Positions 9,245 through 18,420 of a DNA stretch of 64,000 nucleotides are shown piece by piece; position 1 is the first letter of the stretch; each line of letters begins with the position of its first letter. Below the pieces are notes generated by a model. That model was given only the letters and a program-made list of their open reading frames with translations. It did not search any database and was not told where the DNA came from. The position numbers were made by a program, and so were the translations under genes. This DNA is from Streptomyces sp. WAC08241 (GTDB lineage: Bacteria > Actinomycetota > Actinomycetes > Streptomycetales > Streptomycetaceae), in the NCBI GenBank assembly GCA_007858575.1, contig CP042279.1, forward strand, positions 1,984,001 through 2,048,000, in the 5' to 3' direction.

Positions 9245-9850
9245 ATGTCCCTCAAGCACGCCGTCCTCGCAGCTCTCCTGGAGGGCGAGGCCTCCGGATA
9301 CGACCTGGCCAAGATCTTCGACGTGTCCGTCGCCAACTTCTGGGCCGCCACCCCGCAGCAGCTCTACCGCGAGCTCGACCGCCTGGCGGAGGCCGGTCTG
9401 ATCACGGCCCGGGTGGTGGAGCAGGAACGGCGTCCCAACAAGCGGATGTTCAGCCTCACGGAGTCGGGCAGGCGGGACCTGGCCGCCTACACGTCGACGC
9501 CCCCGCGCCTGAGCGCCGTCCGCGACGAGCTGATGGTCCAGGTGCAGGCCTGCGACCAGGGGGACACCGCGGCCGTCCGCGCGTTCGTGGCCCGGCGGAT
9601 GGAGACGGCCCGGGCGAAGCTCGCCCGCTACGACCGGCTGCGGGAGCGGATGCTCGCCGGCCGGGACGAGGAGGCGTACCTGGACGGGGCGGAGCGCATC
9701 GGGCCGTACCTCACGCTGATGCGCGGCCGGTTCTTCGAGGAGGAGAACCTGCGCTGGGGCGCCCGCGCCCTCGCCGTGCTCGACCGGCGCGCCGCCGCGG
9801 AAGCCCCCGAAGGAACGGAGGGCCGCGGCCGAGGCGGCGCGGGGACGTGA
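9245..9850 (+). CDS. PadR-family transcriptional regulator
   Basis: About 201 residues. The winged helix-turn-helix occupies residues 1-80 (MSLKHAVLAALLEGEASGYD, FDVSVANFWAATPQQLYREL, DRLAEAGLI, wing KRMFSLTESGRRDL). The C-terminal helical domain used for dimerisation follows (Vir_C-type, MVQVQACDQGD to ARALAVLDRR), and the tail is low complexity. The frame is intact. It is a phenolic/toxic-compound sensing repressor by family; the actual ligand is unknown. The palindrome just upstream is its likely operator. Confidence 0.9.
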   Translation: MSLKHAVLAALLEGEASGYDLAKIFDVSVANFWAATPQQLYRELDRLAEAGLITARVVEQERRPNKRMFSLTESGRRDLAAYTSTPPRLSAVRDELMVQVQACDQGDTAAVRAFVARRMETARAKLARYDRLRERMLAGRDEEAYLDGAERIGPYLTLMRGRFFEEENLRWGARALAVLDRRAAAEAPEGTEGRGRGGAGT

Positions 9851-10008
9851 CGGGTCCCGGGGAGAAGGGGGAAGGAACCGTGACCGGGACGACACGGGTC
9901 GCGTGACGGGTTCCGAGGGGTGACCGGGGGTCCTGCCCTGCGGTAACGTCACCGGCCGGTCGCCGGAGGCTCCGGCGGCGCAGCGGAACGGATCGGGGAC
10001 GGACCTCC

Positions 10009-10457
10009 ATGAACGTCGGTGACCTCGTCGAGGACTTCAGCCTTCCGGACGAGACGGGCACCCCGCGCTCCCTGACCGGGCTGCTGGCCGAAGGCCCGGT
10101 CGTCCTCTTCTTCTACCCGGCGGCGCTCACCCCCGGCTGCACCGCGGAGGCCTGCCACTTCCGCGATCTGGCGGCTGAGTTCCGCGCCGTCGGCGCGCTG
10201 CCCGTCGGGATAAGTTCCGACGGGGTGGAGCGGCAGCAGGAGTTCGCCGAGCGGCACTCCCTCGGGTACCCCCTGCTGTCCGACCCGGACGGCACCGTAC
10301 GGGAACGGTTCGGCGTCAAGCGCGGGTTCTCGCTCGCCCCGACGAAGCGGGTCACGTTCGTGATCGGCCGGGACAGGCGGGTGCGGAGGTCGTGCGCAGC
10401 GAGCTGCGGATGAGCGCGCACGCGGATCGCGCGCTGGCCGCCCTGCGCGGCGCCTGA
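10009..10457 (+). CDS. Peroxiredoxin (BCP/PrxQ type)
   Basis: About 149 residues. The peroxidatic-cysteine motif is TPGCTAEACHFRD; the first Cys is catalytic and the second, five residues on, is the resolving Cys of the PrxQ/BCP class. Other conserved pieces are GDLVEDFSLPDE, VVLFFYPAA, FGVKRGF and RVTFVIGRD. It reduces hydroperoxides using thioredoxin-type donors in the cytosol. A one-base loss near 10380 throws off the last 25 codons (VVRSELRMSAHADRALAALR in the adjacent frame, TGA 10455-10457). Confidence 0.88.
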
Positions 10458-10582
10458 GCCACGCCCGGTCCGCGCTCCGTCCGAGCCGCGGGCCGCCACG
10501 GCGTGTGGGGGCGCGGCACCCGAGTGAGACTCGCTCCAAGGACCGGTCTTCCCCGACCGGCGCCGGAACGGAGCGTGCGGAC

Positions 10583-10980
10583 ATGGACGACTACCCCTCC
10601 TCAACCTCTTCTGGACCATGCTGTGGTTCTTCCTGTGGATCATGTGGCTGTTCCTGCTGTTCAAGGTGGTCACCGACATCTTCCGGGACCACGACCTGCA
10701 CGGTTGGGGCAAGGCCGGCTGGCTGGTCTTCTGCATCCTGCTCCCCTACCTCGGGGTGCTGGTCTACGTCATCGCCCGCGGCAAGGGGATGAGTCGACGC
10801 GACGCCAAGCAGGCGAAGGACAGCGAGGCCGCGTTCCAGGACTACATCCGCAAGGCCGCCGGGACGCGGGGTGGCGGTACGAGCGCCACGGACGAGCTGG
10901 CCCGGCTGGCCGACCTGAAGGACAAGGGCGCCATCACGGCGGAGGAGTTCGAGAGGGCGAAGGCCAAGGTCCTGTCCTGA
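10583..10980 (+). CDS. Membrane protein with PLDc_N-like segment and SHOCT domain
   Basis: Starts at ATG 10583 (MDDYP, then LLNLFWTMLWFF after adding one C to the run 10594-10597). Two membrane helices (about residues 8-28 and 41-60) are separated by FRDHDLHGWGKAG, the PLD nuclease N-terminal type of hairpin; the C-terminal SHOCT domain reads LARLADLKDKGAITAEEFERAKAKVL. About 132 residues. SHOCT proteins are short oligomerising membrane proteins; the role here is unknown. Confidence 0.8.
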
Positions 10981-11073
10981 GCCGCCGGTGGGCTCTCTCG
11001 GGGCGGGGAAACGGGCCGGTGACGGGTGGGCGGCACCCACGTCGTCGCGGTGCCGCCGACACCCCGCCCCTGA

Positions 11074-11822
11074 ATGCGCGTCCCCGAGGGGCAGGTCCGG
11101 CGGTCGATGCGGATCGCCGAGCGGCGGGAGGAGACGGCCGACACGGTCTCGTTCGTCCTGCGCCCCGCGGACGGGATCCCCACGGGCTCGTTCCGGCCGG
11201 GTCAGTACGTGAGCGTCCGGGTCGCCCTGCCCGACGGCGCCCGGCAGATCCGCCAGTACAGCCTCTCCGCCGCCCCCGGGCGCCCGCAGTGACGGATCAC
11301 GGTGAAGCGGGTCGACGGCGACCCGGCGGGCGAGGTCTCGTCCTGGCTGCACGCCCACGCCCGCGAGGGCGACGCGGTCGAGGTGTCGGCCCCGTTCGGC
11401 CACCTGGTCCTGCCCGGGGGCGACGGCCCCTGCTGCTCGCCTCCGCCGGAATCGGCAGCATCCCGATACTGGCCGTGCTCGACCACCTCGTGGAGACCGG
11501 GTCGACCCGCCCCGTCGTGGTCGTGCACGCCGACCGCACGCCCGCGTCCCACGCGCACGCCGCCGAACTGCGGCGCCTCGCGGACGCGTTGCCGCAGGGG
11601 CCCCCGCACCTCTGGTACGAGGAGCCGGGCGACTCCGGCGCCCGTCCGGGCCGCGCGGACGTCACCGCGCTCGACCTGCCGGCGGGCACGACCGCGTACC
11701 TCTGCGGGCCGCTGCCCTTCCTGCGCGCCGTGCGCGGCGACCTCGTCCGCCGGGGCACCGCCGCGGCCGACATCCACTACGAGGTCTTCGGCCCCGACCT
11801 GTGGCTGGGCGCCGAAAGCTGA
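11074..11822 (+). pseudogene. Flavin reductase module of the flavohaemoglobin type, interrupted
   Basis: The sequence gives an FAD/NAD(P)-binding reductase like the C-terminal half of Hmp: GQYVSVRVALPDG, QIRQYSLS (FAD-binding R-x-Y-S), EVSSWLH, ASAGIGSIPIL, YLCGPLPFLRAVR (NAD-binding CGP) and the terminal IHYEVFGPDLW. No globin domain is found upstream, so it would be a stand-alone ferredoxin/flavin reductase. Two lesions: an in-frame TGA at 11290 where relatives have Trp, and a one-base loss in the C run 11427-11430. The second looks like a sequencing error; the TGA is a substitution and may be real, so function is doubtful. Confidence 0.65.
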
Positions 11823-12040
11823 GCCGTTCCGGGCGAACCGCCTTCGATATCCAAGCAGCATGGCGCTGCCGCTACGGATACTGCGCAGCGAGGTGCCATG
11901 TCGGCCTCGCATTCAGCGGGTCGGGGAGGAAGGCACGGAAGTGACGGAGACGAGGGGATCGTTCGGGTCGGCGCACGGCGGTCGAGGCACCGGGCGGCCG
12001 GGAGGAGAGGGAAGGCGGTGAGGCGGGTGGGGACGGTCTC

Positions 12041-12190
12041 GGCGCGGTGCGGGTCTTCGCCGTGGACAGCGCCCGCGCCGCGACGGCCCACGCGGCCCCG
12101 CCCGGCGACGGCCCGCTGCTCGTGGTCGACCTCGGTGCGCAGCTCACCGAGGTCACGCTCGTCCGACTGCCTCCCCGGCCGGAGCTGACA
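12041..12190 (+). pseudogene. Possible remnant of an MreB/actin-like protein
   Basis: A short stretch reads VFAVDSARAATAHA followed by PLLVVDLGAQLTEVTLV, which resembles the second phosphate-binding loop of actin-fold rod-shape proteins found in streptomycetes (VVD-(I/L)-GAQLTEV). The domains expected before and after it are absent. It is followed by a tandem 16-base repeat (GGCCGGATTCGACACC, about 12210-12245). I treat it as a fragment. Confidence 0.3.
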
Positions 12191-12295
12191 CCGCCGGGAT
12201 CCGGCACCGGCCGGATTCGACACCGGCCGGATTCGACACCGGCCGGGGCGGAGGCCGTCAGGGCCCAGGTGGTCCGGGGCCCAGGCGGTCCGGGG

Positions 12296-12662
12296 TCAGC
12301 AGCCGGTCGCCCAGATGTGGGAGTCGCCGCGGTCGTTGGCGGCGCCGCTGTACCCGACCTCTGGCCGGGGGCGAGACAGATGGTCATGCCACCGCCCTGC
12401 CAGGCGTTCTCGTAGACGCGGACGTGGTCCTTGATACCGGGGCCGGAGATGCCGTGGTTGGCCCAGGAGGAGTCGGTGTCGGAGATCCAGCTCTCCCACC
12501 AGCCGTCGTCCCCGCTCCAGTTGGCGCGCTGACCGCCGAAGTTGGCTTCCTGCCAGACGCAGAAGTTGCCGCTGGGGCATTCGGCGGCTCCGGCGGAGGG
12601 GCGAGGGCGAGACCGGTAGTGGCGAGCAGAGCCGCGACGGTGGTGGCGAGGATTCGCTTCAC
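12296..12662 (-). CDS. Secreted peptidase inhibitor I36-family protein
   Basis: A GTG start at 12662 opens a signal peptide (VKRILATTVAALLATTGLALA) and the mature part contains the I36 pattern ECPSGNFCVWQEANFGGQ, then a Trp-rich loop (GDDGWWESWI), NHGI and MTICLAPGQ, ending DSHIWATGC with paired cysteines. I36/SMI-like proteins are extracellular metalloprotease inhibitors or beta/gamma-crystallin-like domains. Two frame changes (near 12370 and 12600) interrupt it. Its start overlaps the stop of the lipoprotein gene upstream (CCGTGA), so the two form an operon. Confidence 0.75.
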
Positions 12663-13378
12663 GGGAGGGTGTGGCCTTTCTGCGGGTGGGGCGGGTGGGT
12701 GGGTGCGGGCAGTTCGGCTGCCCGCCGCAGCGCGCGGTCGCGCAACTGCCGGTATGTGGTGAGCTCGTCGCGATGCAGGGCGCGCACGGCGACCAGCTCG
12801 GCGGACTCCAGCCGTGCGCGTACGGAGTCGAGTCCGGTCTCGCGGGCGCAACGGGCGGCCACGGCCGGGTCCGGACGGTCGGGCGGGCCGGCCCGGTGGC
12901 GCCACGCATCCGGTCCAGCGGGCGAGGGCCGCACGGTGGACCGGGTCGGCGCGCATCCGGTCCTGGGCCTCGGCGCGGAGGTTGTCGACGGTGACCTGGG
13001 CACGGAACCAGCGGTGCTGGTCGCCGTAGAGCCGGTGCCGGGCCGTGGCGAGGCAGCCGTCCGTGTGGGCGGTGACGGTGGCGCCCGTCGCGAGGGTGAC
13101 GGAGAGCTCGCGGGGCCCGGCGCCGAAGAGCGCCGCCCGGAAGGCGCGGTCCTCGTCCGGGGCGCGGGGCCTGGCCGTGGGGGTGAGGCCCCGGGCGCTC
13201 AGGCAGTCGGCGACGAGGCGGCGCTCGGCGGCCTTGAGGAGCTCGTCACGGGCCGCCTCGGTGGCCGGAACGCCGGACTTCGCGGGCGCTCCGGGGCCGA
13301 CGGTGGTGCACCCGGCGAGCAGGAGCGGGCGGCCGCCGCCACGAAGGCGTGGCGGGCGGGCGAAGCAGCACGGAGCAT
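12659..13378 (-). CDS. Lipoprotein of unknown function
   Basis: After ATG 13378 an Ala-rich signal region leads to a lipobox LLLAGC (corrected for one indel near 13325), so the protein should be lipid-anchored outside the membrane. The body (ARDELLKAAERRLVADCLSA, HRLYGDQHRWFRAQVTVDNL, RMRADPVHRAALARWTGC) recalls actinobacterial proteins with conserved C-x-x-x-G pairs and a YG/YGD motif; no function is known. The C-terminal third continues in another frame (ARCARETGLDSVRARLE). It is translationally coupled to the I36 gene. Confidence 0.65.
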
Positions 13379-13579
13379 GGATCCCCCTGTAATCGTCCCT
13401 GGTCGGAGGGCCGGCGAGTGGTCGCGTCACCGGCTCGGGGCGATCATTTCCAGGGGGTACGGCCGTCATTCCGAGGCTCACTCGAACGAGTCGAACGCGC
13501 CGGTGCGTGCGCCCCTCGGGCGCTTCTCGGGCGCCGTGGACATGCCGCGAAGGGGGAGGCGGAAAGGGGAGGCGGGACG

Positions 13580-13690
13580 ACAAAGCCCCGGTTGGACGGG
13601 GGTTCCAACCGGGGCCGATCGCCGTGACGGGCGAAGGGCGGTCACCTCTCGGGGGGAACCTCGGGGACCGGGCCCTCCGCCGTCACATAC
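13580..13690 (-). ncRNA. Candidate 6C-like small RNA (two C-loop hairpins, terminator at its end)
   Basis: On the minus strand, reading from about 13690 to 13580, there are two hairpins with C-rich loops. Hairpin 1 spans 13675-13636 (GGGC, bulged CC, GGTC pairing with GACCGCCC) and its loop holds six C (13656-13651). Hairpin 2 spans 13615-13585 with a 12-bp perfect stem (GCCCCGGTTGGA on the plus strand) and loop ACCCCCG, followed by TTT, as in an intrinsic terminator. Two hairpins each exposing a run of about six C is the definition of the actinobacterial 6C RNA motif. The genomic neighbourhood differs from the 6C locus I know, so this is a candidate only. Confidence 0.45.
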
Positions 13691-13741
13691 GTATGAACGG
13701 TAAAGCTTTCCCGAATGTTCCGAGAGTTCCCGCGTGGGCGA

Positions 13742-13757
13742 TGTGAGCCACATCACC
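13742..13757. promoter_or_regulatory. CRP-like binding site
   Basis: TGTGAGCCACATCACC matches the cyclic-AMP receptor consensus TGTGA-N6-TCACA at nine of ten bases and the streptomycete GTG-N6-CAC core. Reading on the minus strand it lies some 60 bases upstream of the candidate small RNA and 360 bases upstream of the lipoprotein gene. Between them, 13686-13695 is a perfect palindrome CATACGTATG, and a GGAAC-N17-CGTT string (13721-13697) resembles an extracytoplasmic-function sigma promoter. Confidence 0.45.
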
Positions 13758-13794
13758 CCTTTTCGGGAGGAGTCTTTCCGCCCGGACGGGAGCC

Positions 13795-14576
13795 TCAGTC
13801 CTTCTCGGGGCGGTAGACGGTGCCGGGCTCCGCCTTTCCGGGGCGAGGAGCTCCGGCACGGTCACGAAGGTGAAGCCCCGCCGCTTGAGCTCGTCGATGA
13901 TCGAGGAACGGCCGGGACCGTGCCGTCGTAGATGTCGTGGAGCAGGATGATCCCGTCGCCGTGCGCCTGCTCGAGGACGCGCTGCTCGATGAGGGCCGAG
14001 TCGTCGGTCGAGTAGTCCTTGGCCGTGATGCTCCACAGGATCTGGGCGAGGCCCAGTTCCCGGCTGACGTCGGACACGGTGTCGTCGGTACGGCCCTGCG
14101 GCGGGCGCATCAGGGTGGGCTTGCGGCCCGTGATCCTCTCGACGGCGTCCTGGGTGCGCGACAGCTCCTCGCGGACGTCGGCGGCGTCGAGGTCCGTCAG
14201 GATCCGGTGCGTCCAGGTGTGGTTGGCGACCTCGTGCCCCTCGTCGGAGATGCGCTTGACCACCTCGGGGTAGCGGTCGACGTGCTTGCTGCCGAGCAGG
14301 AAGAAGGTGGCGGGGACCCGCTTCTCCTTGAGGATGTCCAGGAGTCTGGGGTGTCCTTGCCCGGCCCGGCGTCGAAGGTCAGCGCGATGCACTTGGCCTT
14401 GGTGCAGTCGACGCGGCGGCCCGTGTCGCCCGGCTTGTCGTCCGACCCCGCCTCCTCCCGCGCCTCCTGCGGAGTGAGCGGGTCGACGCCGCAGCCGCTC
14501 AGCGTCGTCATCAGCGACGCGGCGAGCAGCAGGGCGACGGTCGTTCCCCGCGTCGGCGCAGCCTGGATCGGAACAT
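13795..14576 (-). CDS. Polysaccharide deacetylase lipoprotein (NodB homology)
   Basis: A signal sequence with lipobox (LMTTLSGC) is followed by a NodB domain: TFDAGPG (motif 1, metal Asp pair), HEVANHTWTHRIL (motif 2, H-x-x-x-H metal ligands), MRPPQGRTDDTV (motif 3), GDGIILLHDIYDGT (motif 5). It removes N- or O-acetyl groups from peptidoglycan or other polysaccharides outside the cell. Frame changes lie near 14540, 14355, 13900 and 13840. The corrected C terminus ends near GTVYRPEKD. Length about 260 residues, normal for the class. Confidence 0.85.
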
Positions 14577-14661
14577 GGTGGAACCCGCTTTCCCCGGTGA
14601 CGTTCGACAGGGTCGCGGCCACCACCTGGTCAGGGCGGGCCGTGCGACCGAACATGCACAC

Positions 14662-14674
14662 TACACAGGGTGTA
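14662..14674. promoter_or_regulatory. Short inverted repeat upstream of the deacetylase gene
   Basis: TACAC-AGG-GTGTA, within an AT-richer stretch (CTACACAGGGTGTATACC) 86 bases upstream of the deacetylase start. It may be an operator or part of the promoter. Its half-site CTACA resembles that of the operators at 58877 and 60037, but the spacing is different. Confidence 0.3.
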
Positions 14675-14807
14675 TACCGAGGGCGACGGCGGGGTCGAGC
14701 GGCCGTTCACGGGCACGCGGAAGCCCCGGGAGCGCCCGTCCGCGTCTCCCGGGGCGTTCTGACGGCGGTGTCTCCTACGGCGACGCCCCGCGCGAGGCGC
14801 CTGCCGT

Positions 14808-15184
14808 TCAGCGGGAGGCGAGCAGCAGGCGCGCCTCCCTCTCCTGGTCGCCGGAGACGGTGTGCCGGGACTGAACCTCGAAGCCGGCGGCCAGGACCTT
14901 CTCGACCTCGTCGACGGCGTGGTAACCGCCGGTGAGCGTGACGCCTACCAGGGCGGACAGATGGGCGGGAGTCACCTTCCGGTGTTCCCCTCCGGCCGTG
15001 TCGAACGTGGCCGTCCAGACGGTGGGGAAGGTCCTTCCGCCGCCTGCGGGCCGGGGGCCGTCATGTCCTCCAGTCGGTAGACCGCGTCGAGGACGTCGAA
15101 GACGGCCCGGGCGTCCTCCCGACCGCAGTCGCTCAACTGGACGGTGACGTCGGTGTCGATGTGCAGGTCGTACACGTCGCTCAT
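14808..15184 (-). CDS. Conserved streptomycete hypothetical protein
   Basis: About 125 residues starting MSDVYDLHIDTDVTVQLSDCG and, after one frame correction near 15050, continuing through VWTATFDTAGGEHRKVTPAH, LTGGYHAVDEVEKVLAAGFE and ending EREARLLLASR. It is an acidic, soluble alpha/beta protein with no membrane segment. I do not recognise a named domain. A plausible GAGGAG ribosome site precedes the ATG at 15184. Confidence 0.6.
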
Positions 15185-15323
15185 CTCCTCACGGCCCCCG
15201 GTCGCCGGTGACACCCCGCGCTCCTCGTGCCGTGCACGTGTCGCGCCACCTCTCCAGCATCCCTCGGCGGCCGCCGCACCGCGAGGGCCGCCGCCCTGCT
15301 TCGCCGCCCGGCCCGGGCCGGCA

Positions 15324-16557
15324 TCAGGCCAGGCCACCGGGCGCTTCCGGCGCCGGGCACGCGCTCGCCGCTCGCCCTCCCCGGCGGAACCGGTCGAGGA
15401 ACCGGGTGCGGGTCGGACGGGAGGCCCGGCGGGAGGCCGGACGACGGGACGTCGCTGCCGGATGCCCGGCGGGAGCGGGAACCGCCGGAGGCGAACCCGG
15501 TACGGCCTCCTGTGGTGGCGGAACCGTCGCCGGTGTCGCGGACAGGGGCGACGCCTCCACGAAGGGCGGCGCGGCCGCGGGAAGCGACCCCGCCGGCAGG
15601 GGCCGCGCCGACAGGGCCCGCGGGCCGCCGCGTACCGTCACCGGCACGGCCCACGGATCCGCTGCCCCGAACAGTACGGAAGGCACGGGGACGGCGTCGG
15701 TCCTCCCGGTGGCCGGCGCGGTCGGCGTGGCCGTGGCAGTCGGGGCGACCGTGGCAGCCGTGGTGGTCTCCCCGGATACGGGGCCGGGCACACGGCCCGC
15801 GCCTCGTCCAGGGCGAGTGCCAGGCTCAACCGGTGCCAGAGGATCTCGTCGGGGTCGTCGGCCCGGGTGAGCCGCTCGGCGATCTCGCGCGCCGCCGCGG
15901 GCGTCGGCATTCCGGGCGGCGGTGGCGGACGCAACCGGTCGAGGTGCGCGCGCTCGTACGGATCGTCCACGACCTCGGCCACCTGGAGCGGATCGAGCAG
16001 CGAGGCGATGGCCGCGGCCCGCGCCCACGGGTCCTCGGTCGCACGGAGCAGCAGGGAGAGCCGTCGCGCACGCCAGTTCCTCGGCCGCAGGTCCTCGTGC
16101 GCGGCCAGGCGCTCGCGGAGCGCCTGCGGCAGCCGTCCCGCGAGCAGCGCCGGACAGGTGCGGCCGAAGTCGGCGACCTCCTCCGCCAGGTACGTCCACA
16201 CCACCGCTCGATAGCGGTTCAGGGAGAACCGCACCGGGCTGAGGTGCCCCGTCCGGACCAGTCGGGTGAACCGCTCCGGGTGATCCCGAGGAGCGCGGCG
16301 GCCTCCCCGGTGCCCACCGCGCGCACCCGGTCGCGCAGGCCGGCGGGGAAGTCCGGCGCGGCCCTGAGGCGGTCGAGCTCGCACCGCTCGACACGCCTTC
16401 GCCCGCCCTCTCCCGCCGGCACCGTCCGCACCAGGCCGAGCTGGACCGCGAGCCGGAACTCGTCGCGCTTCAGCTCCAGTTCCTGCGCGGCCCGCACCGG
16501 GGTCACCGTGCGCGCCCCTTCACCAGCCGTCCTGTCGTGGCCCTCCGTCGTCATCAC
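15324..16557 (-). CDS. DUF6397 family protein
   Basis: Starts MMTTEGHDRTAGEG with the family core RAAQELELKRDEFRLAVQLG and VGTGEAAALLGIT, which look like two helix-turn-helix/MerR-like DNA-binding repeats. It continues PERFTRLVRTGHLSPVRFSL, YLAEEVADFGRTCPALLAG and EDLRPRNWRARRLSLLLRAT, then a long Pro/Ala/Thr-rich tail ending with a basic stretch. The fold suggests nucleic-acid binding; the role is unknown. Frame changes near 16285 and 15785. About 410 residues. Confidence 0.7.
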
Positions 16558-16726
16558 GCGGCTCCTCCCCCGTACGTCCGTACTCTCCGTGGCGCGGATC
16601 CGTCCGACCCGCCGAAAAGAACGTAACGCAGAGTGACCATCCTCGCACCACCTGTGGACGACCGCCTGTGGACAACTCGTGGCGGACCCTCACGGGGGAC
16701 GCCGGAGGAGCCGTCGGAACGGGCCG

Positions 16727-17140
16727 TCAGAACGGGCCGTCCTCCGGATGGCCGGGCTGCCGCGCCTCCACGGCGAGGTGTTCGCCGACCCGGTTGACCA
16801 GCAGGGTCATCTCGTACGCCACCTGACCGACGTCCGCCTCCGCCGCGCTCAGGACGCACAGGCAACTGCCCTCGCCCGCGGCGGTCACGAAGAGCAGCGC
16901 CTCGTCGAACTCCACCATCGTCTGCCGTGCCCGGCCCGCCTTGAAGTGCCGGCCCGAGCCCCGGGCGAGGCTGTGCAGGCCGGAGGAGACGGCGGCCAGG
17001 TGCTCGGCGTCCTCGCGCACCAAGCCGCTGCTCGCGCCCGTCACCAGACCGTCGTTCGACAGCACCAGCGCGTGCCGTATGTGTCCGACCCGCTGCGTCA
17101 GGTCGTCCAGGAGCCAGTCCAGTCCCTTGTCCAACGCCAT
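16727..17140 (-). CDS. Roadblock/LC7 domain protein, orphan CvnB-like
   Basis: About 137 residues: LDWLLDDLTQRVGHIRHALV, SNDGLVTGASSGL, HLAAVSSGLHSLARG, TMVEFDEALLFVTAAGEGS and VGQVAYEMTLLVNRVGEHL are the strands and helices of the roadblock fold used by conservon CvnB proteins and MglB-type GTPase regulators. It is close to the CvnB encoded at 18830 but has no adjacent CvnA. Start ATG 17140 (MALDKGLDW). The frame is intact. It probably modulates a small GTPase, possibly CvnD nearby. Confidence 0.88.
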   Translation of the reverse strand: MALDKGLDWLLDDLTQRVGHIRHALVLSNDGLVTGASSGLVREDAEHLAAVSSGLHSLARGSGRHFKAGRARQTMVEFDEALLFVTAAGEGSCLCVLSAAEADVGQVAYEMTLLVNRVGEHLAVEARQPGHPEDGPF

Positions 17141-17291
17141 CAGTCGTCCTCCCCTACGTGGTGCGTCCCCGTCGACCCGGATTCCCGTGCTCCCCGTGCC
17201 ACCGTGGTCCGCGTGTCGGCGCAAGCCTTACGCACTGTCGTGGGCAGGGCAAGCACTGCACCGCGCCCGCGTGTGCCGCAGGATGGGAGGC

Positions 17292-17717
17292 ATGACGAGG
17301 ATGACCGACGACCAATGGCGGGCTCTTCGTGTCCGCGGGCACCCGCACCGGCAAGCTGGCGACCGTCCGCGACGACGGCAGCCCCCACGTCGTGCCGATC
17401 TGGTTCGTGCTCGACGGCGACGACGTCGTGTTCAACACCGGGAAGACGACGGTGAAGGGCCGCAACCTCGCCCGCGACGGACGGTGTCCCTGTGCGTCGA
17501 CGACGAGGACCCGCCGTTCTCCTTCGTCTCGCTGTTCGGGCGCGCCGAACTCAGCGAGGAACCGGACGCGTTGCGCCACTGGGCCACCCGCATCGGCGCC
17601 CGCTACATGGGTGAGGACCGTGCGGAGGAGTTCGGCACGCGCAACGCCGTTCCCGGCGAACTCCTCGTCCGGATGAGGATCGACAAGGTGATCGCCGAAG
17701 CCGGTCTCGCGGACTGA
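17292..17717 (+). CDS. PPOX-class F420-dependent oxidoreductase
   Basis: A split-barrel flavin/F420 protein of about 140 residues: the pieces RTGKLATVRDDGSPHVVPIW, FNTGKTTVKGRNLARDGR, SLCVDDEDPPFSFVSLFGRA and GELLVRMRIDKVIAEAG are in family order. Members use F420H2 or FMN to reduce small substrates in the cytosol. Indels near 17325 and 17482 move the frame; the start (ATG 17292, MTRMTDDQWRA) and the stop are in the same frame. It is divergent from the roadblock gene. Confidence 0.82.
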   Translation: MTRMTDDQWRALRVRGHPHRQAGDRPRRRQPPRRADLVRARRRRRRVQHREDDGEGPQPRPRRTVSLCVDDEDPPFSFVSLFGRAELSEEPDALRHWATRIGARYMGEDRAEEFGTRNAVPGELLVRMRIDKVIAEAGLAD

Positions 17718-17802
17718 GGGCTGAGGGCTGAGGACCGGATACCGGGGACCCCGCCGACCGGACATCCGGTCCGGACGCCCGGCCGGTGGATCCGTGCGCG
17801 GT

Positions 17803-18420
17803 TCAGCCGACGGTGTCGAGGAGCCGGGCGGTGTGCATCCGTCCGGCGTACTCGACCAGGCGGATCAGCACCTCCTTCCCCGAGTCCCGGTCGCGCGCGT
17901 CGCACAGCACGACGGGCGTGCCCCGGTCCAGGTCGAGCGCGCGGGAGACGTCGTGCGCGCCGTAGGCACGCGCGCCCGTGAAGCAGTTGACGGCGACCAC
18001 GAAGGGGATCCGCCGGTGCTCGAAGTAGTCGACCGCCGGGAAGCAGTCCTCCAGGCGCCGGGTGTCGGCGAGGACGACCGCCCCGAGCGCGCCCTGTGCC
18101 AGCTCGTCCCACAGGAACCAGAACCGGTCCTGACCGGGAGTGCCGAAGAGGTAGAGCGAGAGTCCGGAGCGGATCGTGATGCGGCCGAAGTCCATGGCCA
18201 CGGTCGTGGTGGTCTTCCGGTCCACGCCACCGGTGTCGTCGACGAGTTCCCCGGCCCGGCTGAGCCGTTCCTCGGTGCGCAGGGGTCGGATCTCGCTGAC
18301 CGCGCCGACGAGGGTGGTCTTGCCGACGCCGAACCCGCCGGCGACGAGGATCTTCAGGGCGAGGTCGGTGGTGTCCGCGTCGTCGTCCGCGCCGGTTCTC
18401 TCAGAGTGCTCGTAGGCCAT
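17803..18420 (-). CDS. cvnD: Conservon GTPase CvnD
   Basis: About 205 residues of Ras-like P-loop protein. Motifs are the P-loop GGFGVGKTTL, a switch region with TTTTVAMDFGRI, and YLFGTPGQDRFWF (G3, where the usual DxxG is replaced as in other CvnD proteins), then VVAVNCF (NKxD-like) and VVLCDARD. It acts at the inner membrane surface with CvnA-C as a signalling switch. Its start overlaps the end of cvnC, as is usual in conservons. The frame is intact. Confidence 0.93.
   Translation of the reverse strand: MAYEHSERTGADDDADTTDLALKILVAGGFGVGKTTLVGAVSEIRPLRTEERLSRAGELVDDTGGVDRKTTTTVAMDFGRITIRSGLSLYLFGTPGQDRFWFLWDELAQGALGAVVLADTRRLEDCFPAVDYFEHRRIPFVVAVNCFTGARAYGAHDVSRALDLDRGTPVVLCDARDRDSGKEVLIRLVEYAGRMHTARLLDTVG

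Noticed and set aside
12200..12250. Tandem GGCCGGATTCGACACC repeats as a possible operator array
   Set aside because: Only about two and a half copies, next to a degraded gene; more likely slippage than a binding site.
13478..13756. 92-codon minus-strand frame covering the candidate small RNA
   Set aside because: No ribosome site, no known motif, and the strong hairpins inside argue for RNA structure instead.
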